Assembly: GCA_026982395.1 (NCBI GenBank)
Contig: JALSHD010000013.1
Span: 1-33,405 of the forward strand
Reading direction: 5' to 3'
Length of the DNA: 33,405 nucleotides
Origin: Chromatiales bacterium
Lineage (GTDB): Bacteria; Pseudomonadota; Gammaproteobacteria; Thiohalospirales; Thiohalospiraceae
Shown here: positions 27,149-33,405 of the stretch, piece after piece
Layout of the letters: each line of letters opens with the position of its first letter
Position numbering within the stretch: position 1 is the stretch's first letter
The notes under the pieces: generated by a model
The model's input: only the letters and a program-made list of their open reading frames with translations
Database searches by the model: none
Told to the model about the DNA's origin: nothing
Translations under genes and position numbers: made by a program

Positions 27149-28810
27149 ATGAATGTTTTATTGACGCCAGCTATCCATCTGATGAACCGAATTCAGTTCC
27201 GAACCAAGTTTTTTCTGCTGTTTGTAGTCAGTGCGGCACCATTACTGATTTTTGGTTACGAACTCTTCAGCGCAAGCAACGCAGAAACAAGCAAGACAGT
27301 GGAGTATCTGAATATTGCTCTTCTGGTTGGCAGTCTGCTGTTGCTGTCTTATCTCTATCTCGCCATCTATGCAGCAATCTGCTCGACCATCAGGCAGCTT
27401 CGTGACGTCAGTAAAAACATGGCCGAAGGTGACATGAGCAGGCGCCTGGCACTGGAGAGCCATGACGAGATGTCGGAGATCGCCTCATCTATTAATCATA
27501 TTTCCGATGGTGTCGGACAAGCGATCACCTCAGTACTCACCACCGTTGGTGTATTGGCTGACACATCTGACAAGCTGGCGGCTCTCAACAAGAAATCGGG
27601 CGAGAATGTCTCCATCCAGGCCGACAGCATTGAACAGGCTGCTGCGGCAATGACTGAAATGACTGCTACGGTACAAGAGGTCGCACGCAACTCATCTCAC
27701 GCAGCCGATGCGGCAAGGCAGGCGGATAACTCAATTCTTAACGGACAAAAGGTTGTAGAAGAGGCCGTCGGTTCCATCAACGCTCTGGCCGGGGATGTAC
27801 AACAGGCAGTCGACGCAATCGGGCGGCTGGAAAGCCACAGCAGCAACATCAATGGCATTCTGGACATTATTCGCGATATTGCCGAACAGACCAATCTGCT
27901 AGCGCTGAATGCGGCTATTGAGGCGGCACGAGCCGGGGAGCAGGGACGCGGTTTTGCGGTGGTGGCAGATGAGGTGCGCTCCCTGGCCAGGCGTACCCAG
28001 GAGTCGACCCTTGAGATCCAGAATATGATTGAGGATTTGCAAAGGGATACCCGCGAAACCGCCCAGGTTATGCTTTCCAGTGGAGAGCGGGCCAAACAGA
28101 GCGTGGAACAGGCCAACGGAACCTGTTCGGTACTTGACGAAATTGCCGGAGCCATCACCTCCATTACAGAAATGAATGAGTTGATCGCAACGGCAGTTGA
28201 ACAACAAAGTGTCGTGGCCGAGGATATAAATAGCAATATCAACCGCATCTCTCAGGCAGTGGACGAGATAAACCATGATGCCCAGCATGCTGGCTCCGAA
28301 AGCGGTCGGGTTGCCGCCATGGCCGCAGAGGTACGTATGCTGCTGGATCGCTTCCAGATTAATCATAAAGCCATACAGGACAGAAAATCCGCACAGGACA
28401 GTAACCTGCTGTTTCGTTGGGATGAATCATTCATGGTCGGTATTGCCGAAATCGATCGTCAGCACAAACTGCTGGTCGATATCGTGAACGAACTCTACTA
28501 TGAAGCAGGCAATAACTGCAGTCACGAGATGCTGGGGCGAATCCTGAACGGACTGGTGGAATACACCAAAACCCACTTTGCCTATGAAGAGGGCCTGCTG
28601 GCAATGCACGGCTATCCCGATCTGGGCCCACACCAGCTCAAACACAAAAAACTGGTCGCCCGCGTAATGGAGTTCCAGGGCCGGGTTACCGCCAATGACG
28701 AGAGTGTACTTGAAGAGCTGTTACAGTTTCTGAAGAACTGGCTGGCCAACCATATCCAGGGTACCGACAAGAAATATGTCCCCTTCCTGAAAGAAAAAGG
28801 GGTCAGATAA
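27149..28810 (+). CDS. Methyl-accepting chemotaxis protein with C-terminal hemerythrin domain
   Basis: This 553-residue receptor has two transmembrane segments (about 20-38 and 53-77) separated by only about 14 residues, so there is no periplasmic sensor domain. A HAMP region follows (about 78-130), then the signalling domain with the conserved tip [20 protein letters not shown] (about 246-265) and [16 protein letters not shown]. The C-terminus (about 422-550) is a bacteriohemerythrin with all seven diiron ligands in normal spacing: H439, H476, E480, H495, H499, H535, D540. This predicts intracellular sensing of O2, or possibly NO or redox state, to steer movement. No che genes are nearby. 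It has its own spacer upstream and is followed by DUF4389 after 103 bp. Confidence 0.95.
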   Translation: MNVLLTPAIHLMNRIQFRTKFFLLFVVSAAPLLIFGYELFSASNAETSKTVEYLNIALLVGSLLLLSYLYLAIYAAICSTIRQLRDVSKNMAEGDMSRRLALESHDEMSEIASSINHISDGVGQAITSVLTTVGVLADTSDKLAALNKKSGENVSIQADSIEQAAAAMTEMTATVQEVARNSSHAADAARQADNSILNGQKVVEEAVGSINALAGDVQQAVDAIGRLESHSSNINGILDIIRDIAEQTNLLALNAAIEAARAGEQGRGFAVVADEVRSLARRTQESTLEIQNMIEDLQRDTRETAQVMLSSGERAKQSVEQANGTCSVLDEIAGAITSITEMNELIATAVEQQSVVAEDINSNINRISQAVDEINHDAQHAGSESGRVAAMAAEVRMLLDRFQINHKAIQDRKSAQDSNLLFRWDESFMVGIAEIDRQHKLLVDIVNELYYEAGNNCSHEMLGRILNGLVEYTKTHFAYEEGLLAMHGYPDLGPHQLKHKKLVARVMEFQGRVTANDESVLEELLQFLKNWLANHIQGTDKKYVPFLKEKGVR

Positions 28811-28913
28811 ACAGCACACCCAAAACGGTTGTTCTATACTGAAAAGAGCCGCTTTGCAGTTATTTGATTTGGTAGCGACAGCTCTGTTTTGAGTAGTCGG
28901 GGAATAACATATT

Positions 28914-29249
28914 ATGGAACCTGACAGTAACAATAACCAACCGTTCTCTCCCGCCATCTGGCGGCGCGGGCTCTTCATGCTAGTATGCGGCTTCCTATAC
29001 AAAATTGCCGAAGTAGTGGTCGTAGCGGTGGCCATACTGCAGTTTCTGTTTAAACTGACTACCGGAGACGAAAACAAGCAACTGAAGATTCTCGGTCAGG
29101 GCCTGAGTCTGTTTTTTTACCAGACCATGCAATTCCTCACCTTCAACAGCGAGGAAAAACCTTTTCCATTCAATCCATGGCCCAACAACATCAACTCCGG
29201 GACAAAAACGGTTAAACCAAATGGAGATCAGCCGGATACAAACAAATGA
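28914..29249 (+). CDS. DUF4389 membrane protein
   Basis: This 111-residue protein contains WRRGLFMLVCGFLYKIAEVV, a long hydrophobic helix (about 20-48), then LGQGLSLFFYQTMQFLTFNS and EEKPFPFNPWP. These are the conserved features of DUF4389 (inner-membrane, unknown function). GGGGA lies 9 bases before the ATG. mazG begins 6 bp after its stop, so the two are co-transcribed. The polar C-terminal tail is not conserved in the family as I know it. Confidence 0.88.
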   Translation: MEPDSNNNQPFSPAIWRRGLFMLVCGFLYKIAEVVVVAVAILQFLFKLTTGDENKQLKILGQGLSLFFYQTMQFLTFNSEEKPFPFNPWPNNINSGTKTVKPNGDQPDTNK

Positions 29250-29255
29250 ACAACA

Positions 29256-30065
29256 GTGGATAATCTTTTTCGTCTTCTCAATATCATGGCGAACCTGCGT
29301 GACCCTGCAAAAGGCTGCCCCTGGGATCTGAAACAGACCTCTGTTTCCATTGCCCCCTACACCCTTGAAGAAGCTTATGAGGTCGTTGAAGCCATTGAGC
29401 AGAATGATGCAGCTGCTCTGCGGAACGAACTGGGAGACCTCCTGTTTCAGGTGGTCTTTCATGCCCGGATAGCCGAAGAGAAAAATCTGTTCGATTTTTA
29501 TGACGTCGCAGCTGCGGCAGCAAACAAGATGGAACGCCGTCATCCCCACGTATTTGCTGATGTAAAGATTGGCAGCGCCGAAGAACAGGCGCAGGCATGG
29601 ACCGAGATAAAAATCAAGGAGCGCCACACCCTTCCCCCGAAAACAGAACAGATACAACCCAGCCAGATCGATAATATATGTAACACCCTGCCCGCCTTGC
29701 TCCGCGCAAAAAAGCTGCAGCAACGCGCCGCAGAAGTCGGATTTGACTGGCCTGATCTCGAGCCAGTGCTGGAGAAGGTTGCCGAAGAGCTGGAAGAGGT
29801 ACGCACCACCATCAAGAACAGAGAAGGCTCTGAACGGCTGGCGGAAGAGATCGGTGATCTGTTATTTGCCTGCAGCAATGTGGCACGTCTTGCGGGTTTT
29901 GACGCCGAAGCCTTGCTGAGAGCCGCTAACCGGAAATTTGAAAAACGCTTCCGGGCACTGGAGGCCCAGTTTCGCTCCCGGCATCACTCCTTGCAATCAG
30001 CCTCACTGACAGAAATGGAAGCAGCCTGGCAACAGGTTAAACTGGCGGAAAAACCGGAAAACTGA
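29256..30065 (+). CDS. mazG: Nucleoside triphosphate pyrophosphohydrolase MazG
   Basis: It hydrolyses NTPs and dNTPs to monophosphates and pyrophosphate, and may clear damaged nucleotides or modulate the stringent response. It has 269 residues with two MazG domains. The N-terminal domain shows LEEAYEVVEAI (37-47) and ELGDLLFQVVFHARIA (58-73). The C-terminal domain shows AAEVGFDWPD, KVAEELEEV and EEIGDLLFACSNVARL. The start is GTG 29256; an ATG at 29246 is out of frame and stops at once. Spacing to DUF4389 is 6 bp, which suggests coupling. This mazG is a housekeeping type and is not next to mazEF. Confidence 0.94.
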   Translation: MDNLFRLLNIMANLRDPAKGCPWDLKQTSVSIAPYTLEEAYEVVEAIEQNDAAALRNELGDLLFQVVFHARIAEEKNLFDFYDVAAAAANKMERRHPHVFADVKIGSAEEQAQAWTEIKIKERHTLPPKTEQIQPSQIDNICNTLPALLRAKKLQQRAAEVGFDWPDLEPVLEKVAEELEEVRTTIKNREGSERLAEEIGDLLFACSNVARLAGFDAEALLRAANRKFEKRFRALEAQFRSRHHSLQSASLTEMEAAWQQVKLAEKPEN

Positions 30066-30093
30066 CCTTTTTCACGGTGCAATATACCCTCCC

Positions 30094-30121
30094 TTGAATT
30101 AGCCGGCAAAAGAGCTAAAAT
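30094..30121 (+). promoter_or_regulatory. Possible promoter for the small acidic protein
   Basis: TTGAAT (30094-30099), 16 bp, TAAAAT (30116-30121): four and five matches to sigma-70 boxes, in the 98-bp mazG spacer. Plausible, not proven. Confidence 0.4.
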
Positions 30122-30163
30122 TCACATCTCAAACGGAAAAAATCAACTGTGGAGCCGGAGATC

Positions 30164-30466
30164 ATGCCCGCGCAAGATGAGCCTGAAGTTGGAAACTGGT
30201 ACTCAACCCTGGAGGGTGAACAGTTCAGGGTAGTCGCAATAAACGATGATGATGAAACCATCGATATCCAGTATTTTAACGGTGATATCGATGAAATGAG
30301 TCTGGATACCTGGTATGAAACAGAGCTGGAACAGACAGCCGCGCCCGAGGACTGGTCCGGCCCCTTTGACGATCTGGTTGCGGATGATTTCGGTGATACC
30401 GAGCAGCCGTTTCATTTCAAGGATGGAATCAATCCTCTGGATACCATTGAACCCGAAGAGATATAA
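30164..30466 (+). CDS. Small acidic protein, DUF6763-like
   Basis: From ATG 30164 the protein has 100 residues, very acidic, with NWYSTLEGEQFRVVAINDDD, IDIQYFNGDIDEMSLDTWYE and APEDWSGPFDDLVADDFGDT. I recognise the pattern of a small conserved proteobacterial family (DUF6763-like); the name is from memory and no function is known. GGAG (30151-30154) lies 9 bases before this ATG; a GTG at 30149 is a less likely start. It has its own possible promoter. No signal peptide or membrane segment is present, so it is cytosolic. It is followed by a MITE-like repeat. Confidence 0.8.
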   Translation: MPAQDEPEVGNWYSTLEGEQFRVVAINDDDETIDIQYFNGDIDEMSLDTWYETELEQTAAPEDWSGPFDDLVADDFGDTEQPFHFKDGINPLDTIEPEEI

Positions 30467-30472
30467 GGAAAG

Positions 30473-30594
30473 TAACTACTCAGAATATGTTGTGTAACCG
30501 CCCGGATTGCTTCTGAAACGGGCGGGATCAAGGCGAAAAAATGGCCATTTTTCAACGCAGAGATGGCGCGCTTCAGGAGCAAACCGAGTAGTTA
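30473..30594. repeat. MITE-like element bounded by TAACTACTC inverted repeats
   Basis: TAACTACTC (30473-30481) and its exact complement GAGTAGTTA (30586-30594) bound a 122-bp segment. Inside are a CCGCCCG/CGGGCGG stem (about 30499-30524) and a 16-bp palindrome with a TGGCCA core (about 30537-30552). It has no coding potential. It starts 6 bp past the stop of the small acidic gene and may shape that gene's 3' end. Confidence 0.65.
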
Positions 30595-30662
30595 GCAAGG
30601 GAAACAGCATTCTGCCTCTCCTTCCGGCCACCGGGCCTCACAGGACAAGACAAAAAAACCGG

Positions 30663-31850
30663 CTATCTTCTGGCGCGCAAACGCCGCTGACTATAGTATT
30701 GCATCCACATAGCCACTGTACTCCAGAACGATTCCAGCAAACGCTGATACCAGGGCCGGCTGCGCCATTGTGCATATTGAATTTCACGACTGTTGGCAAA
30801 ATCGTTCTGAAGAAGTGCAGTTATTTGCTCTGAAAAAAAGCTGTTATTTACCTCCTGGTTGGCCTCCAGGTTCCAGTGCTGCGTCCAGCGATCAAGGTTG
30901 GTGGAACCGACACTGACCCAGTCATCACACAGCCAGATCTTGGCATGCATAAAACGCGGTTGATACTCGAAAATACGTACGCCGTTGCGCAGCAGGCGCT
31001 GATAATAGCGTTGACCAACACGGCGAATTGCCGGGTGATCTGTTTTCTCTCCAGGCACCAGAACTCTTACATCGACACCACGCTTTGCTGCCCGCTGAAG
31101 AAGGCGGCATATTTTTCTGGTCGGGATAAAATAGGCTGTAACAATCCAGATACGCCGATGGCTGCCGCGTATCCGGTTCGTCAGAGAGCCTTTAACTTCT
31201 TGAAAAGGGGGGTGAATAAGCGTCAGTCTGGCCAACAGTCCGCCTTCCCGATCTGCGCCCGGAACAGGAAGTTGCAGAGCCGTTCCGGCACACAGCTTCC
31301 AGACAGATGAAAAGGCATGCTGCCAATCCGCTACCACGGGCCCACGGCATTCGACCATAACATCGTGCCAATAATCGACAGAGGACTCCACTGAAGAAAA
31401 TTCGTCTGTAATACCGGCTCCTCCAGTAAAAACAATCTTCCCGTCAATCAACAAGAGTTTGCGGTGGTCCCGATAAAGATTGGTGCGCCACTTGTCATAT
31501 TGCAAGGGGTTGAAAAACGCGAGATGCACACCGGCATCGATTAACCGCTGTCTCTCCTGCTGACCCAGGGCACGCGCCCCGAAGTCATCCAGCAACAGAT
31601 ATACCGCTATGCCACGATGCACTGCACGAGTGAAGGCAGCAATAAACTGGTCGGCAATCTCTCCGGACTCGACCAGGTACATCTCCAGCAACACATAATG
31701 TTGCGCATTTTCAATGCACTCCAGCATCCGGGGGAAAAAACAGGGACCATCCACCAGCAGAGATATCCGGTTTCCACTGCGCCAGGGGTATACAGACTGG
31801 AGAGAACCATTGCCAACAGGGTTTGTAGCAAAGGGCTGAGGCAAGCTCAT
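30663..31850 (-). CDS. Cardiolipin synthase-like phospholipase D family protein (ClsB-type)
   Basis: This 395-residue protein has two complete HKD motifs. The first is HRKLLLIDGK (H129, K131, D136), followed by TGGAGITDE. The second is HAKIWLCDD (H302, K304, D309), followed by SVGSTNLD. This is the layout of bacterial cardiolipin synthases, which join two phosphatidyl groups. No N-terminal transmembrane pair is present, and the N-terminus goes straight into the first PLD domain, so it is like ClsB rather than ClsA. Its ATG overlaps the rnd stop (ATGA), so it is translated with rnd. A poly-T run follows the stop on the minus strand but I see no good stem for a terminator. Confidence 0.88.
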   Translation of the reverse strand: MSLPQPFATNPVGNGSLQSVYPWRSGNRISLLVDGPCFFPRMLECIENAQHYVLLEMYLVESGEIADQFIAAFTRAVHRGIAVYLLLDDFGARALGQQERQRLIDAGVHLAFFNPLQYDKWRTNLYRDHRKLLLIDGKIVFTGGAGITDEFSSVESSVDYWHDVMVECRGPVVADWQHAFSSVWKLCAGTALQLPVPGADREGGLLARLTLIHPPFQEVKGSLTNRIRGSHRRIWIVTAYFIPTRKICRLLQRAAKRGVDVRVLVPGEKTDHPAIRRVGQRYYQRLLRNGVRIFEYQPRFMHAKIWLCDDWVSVGSTNLDRWTQHWNLEANQEVNNSFFSEQITALLQNDFANSREIQYAQWRSRPWYQRLLESFWSTVAMWMQYYSQRRLRARR

Positions 31851-33007
31851 GTTATATCTGACACACCTGTTGCTACCAACCGCCCCTGTTCCATATGCAG
31901 AGAAATCCGGCCTTCAAGAAATGCTCGCAACTTGTTACCACACAGCTCTGCCCGCCAGCCCTGCATAACTGGTGTATTCGACTCGCCGACGACAAGACGC
32001 TCCAGCTCCTTGCGGGTAGTCAAGCTAGCCGGGCTGATACGGTTATTCTTCGCAACAAGCCGTACCAGCCCCATCATCACATCAACCATACTCTCCTGCC
32101 CGGCTGACAAACGCACCCGTGTTCCGGCACTGGGCCACTGCTCTGACGGCAACTCCCGTGCCTTTCGTATCAAAGCAAGAATCTCGCTGCCATAGCGGCG
32201 CCGGGTGCCCGTTTCCAGTCCCCGAATCTTGCCCAGGGCCTGGTGCTCCCTGGGCTGGTGCCGGGCCAGCTCCAGAAGCACTTCATCCCGCAACAGCCAT
32301 TTACGGGGTTTGTCCAGCTGGCGGGCCAGCTCCTCACGCCATGCGGCTACTGCTTGCAAAACAACCAGCTGCGCGCCTCCAAGGCGCTGGTGTCCACGCA
32401 CCCTCCTCCAGGCCTCAATGGCACTATTCCGGTAAGTATGGGGATCGACCAGAACAGCAAAATCATTTGCCAGCCACTCCAGTCGTCCGAGTTTGGCCAG
32501 TGCCTGTTGCTGTTTTTGATACAGCTCCCGCAGATATCGCACATCATCAGCCGCATAGTGAACCTGCTCCGGTTCCAACGGACGTAATGACCAGTCAGTC
32601 CGGCTATGAGCCTTGGCCAGATCCACTCCCAGCATCTTCTTCACCAAAGCACCATACCCGATTTGATCCCCGTACCCCAGCAGGGCCGCCGCAATCTGGG
32701 TATCAAACACCGGTCGCGGAAGCTCTTTTCCGAGATAGTAGAAAATTTCCAGATCCTGGCGACCCGCATGAAATACCTTGAGAACCGCCGGATCGTGGAT
32801 AATATCAAACAGCTCATCCAGATTCTGCAATACAAGCGGATCAACACAGGCAACCAGTTCATCACTGGCTATCTGTAGCAGACACAAGCGTGGATAGTAG
32901 GTTTTTTCACGGATAAATTCTGTATCCAGCGCCAGCCACGAACTGCCTCGCAACCGGTGACACAGATCAGTCAGCTCACGGGGGGTATCAATATAGAGTT
33001 CCTGCAC
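31847..33007 (-). CDS. rnd: Ribonuclease D
   Basis: This 3'–5' exoribonuclease matures tRNA and other small RNA 3' ends. It has 386 residues. DEDD-family residues are clear: D28 and E30 in LALDTEFIRE, D85 in FHAGRQDLEIF, and Y151/D155 in HYAADDVRYL. An HRDC domain follows (about 208-290). The start is GTG 33007, with AGGA 7 bases upstream; the nearby ATG is out of frame. The overlap with the cardiolipin-synthase-like gene shows an operon. The promoter should be in the repeat-rich end of the window. Confidence 0.94.
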   Translation of the reverse strand: MQELYIDTPRELTDLCHRLRGSSWLALDTEFIREKTYYPRLCLLQIASDELVACVDPLVLQNLDELFDIIHDPAVLKVFHAGRQDLEIFYYLGKELPRPVFDTQIAAALLGYGDQIGYGALVKKMLGVDLAKAHSRTDWSLRPLEPEQVHYAADDVRYLRELYQKQQQALAKLGRLEWLANDFAVLVDPHTYRNSAIEAWRRVRGHQRLGGAQLVVLQAVAAWREELARQLDKPRKWLLRDEVLLELARHQPREHQALGKIRGLETGTRRRYGSEILALIRKARELPSEQWPSAGTRVRLSAGQESMVDVMMGLVRLVAKNNRISPASLTTRKELERLVVGESNTPVMQGWRAELCGNKLRAFLEGRISLHMEQGRLVATGVSDIT

Positions 33008-33405
33008 TGCATTTTCCTGTTCTGTCGGGACTCAGGAAGGATACATCAGTGCATCAAATGATGTAACTACTCGGCGAATAGTACGAATATTGTGTAATTT
33101 TTTAACAAGAGCAAGGCGGCATCGCGCGCACGACTGCCGGAGGTAAAGCGATATCTGGAGCAATTACCGGAAACCGCAGTGTATGTAAGCAAATACATAA
33201 GGGTTTGAGCACAAAACTGGCACCGCAATCGCTGACCGCCATGGAGAGCGAAGCGAAGGCGGTTAGTCCCCGATAGGCAACGCCGTCTGCATATTCGCAG
33301 TTAGGAGCGTTAGCGAGTGACGGAGAAGATGCAGCAGTGGCTTTCTGTTGCCGTAGAGTCATTGAGGGAGTCATGGCGTAGTGTGGCGAGGAACGAGGTC
33401 ATACG
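33008..33405. repeat. Repeat-rich non-coding end of the window
   Basis: It starts with TAACTACTC at 33064. A block at 33172-33231 then resembles the core of R2: AACCGC, a variant hairpin TGTAT/ATACA, TTTGAGCAC and CACCGC-ATCGC. Further on, TGACCGCC (33233-33240) pairs with GGCGGTTA (33258-33265), and similar short blocks with GCGAAGCGAA and GCGTTAGCGAG occur. I find no credible gene. The ORF at 33102-33374 has no family character and no ribosome-binding site. The end of the element is not reached. Confidence 0.6.

Noticed and set aside
29256-30065. MazG as part of a toxin–antitoxin module
   Set aside because: No mazE or mazF frame is nearby; the two-domain form and DUF4389 neighbour indicate a housekeeping enzyme.
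33102-33374. 90-codon minus-strand ORF
   Set aside because: It lies in repeat-like DNA with hairpins; the translation has no recognisable pattern.

Overview
The window reads as chromosomal housekeeping DNA from a gammaproteobacterium. The gene orders 6S RNA–fau–EVE protein–ilvA–rpiA and metK–ahcY–metF are typical of that class. The Calvin-subtype class II aldolase, inside a tkt–gap–pgk–pyk–fba cluster, suggests an autotrophic, perhaps sulfur-oxidising, lineage. That lineage guess is inference: no RuBisCO or sulfur gene is in the window.

Layout. 1-3153: the 5' end of hrpA (minus) diverges from slt (plus), and a truncated DDE transposase relic starts right at the slt stop. 3276-10382 (minus): tkt, gap, pgk, pyk, fba, with hairpins in most gaps and an intrinsic terminator at the end. 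10834-16363 (plus): metK, an S-adenosylhomocysteine (SAH) riboswitch, ahcY, metF, bioA, rsmE. These make SAM, recycle SAH, supply methyl-tetrahydrofolate, and use SAM for biotin synthesis and rRNA methylation. 16452-18603 (plus): 6S RNA with a strong promoter, the folate enzyme Fau (YgfA), two MITE-like repeats around a possible tiny membrane protein, and an EVE-domain protein. 18596-20877: ilvA (minus) and rpiA (plus), divergent. 20878-22591: a long perfect hairpin, an AT-rich spacer and an orphan PotD-like binding protein with a twin-arginine signal. 22677-24424 (minus): a BON/OmpA envelope protein and a membrane-anchored DUF4332 helix-hairpin-helix protein. 25175-26272 (plus): LemA and a membrane-anchored cytochrome c5. 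26474-26821 (minus): tRNA-Pro, tRNA-Arg and tRNA-His behind a near-consensus promoter. 27149-30466 (plus): a chemoreceptor fused to a complete hemerythrin domain, a DUF4389 membrane protein, MazG and a small acidic protein. 30663-33007 (minus): rnd and a cardiolipin-synthase-like gene, overlapping by ATGA. 33008-33405: a repeat-rich non-coding end.

Most genes have firm family assignments. The less explained material is the repeat families, the 26-bp inverted repeat after rpiA, the BON/OmpA–DUF4332 pair, the orphan binding protein and the hemerythrin chemoreceptor. I found no CRISPR array, prophage, integron or toxin–antitoxin system.
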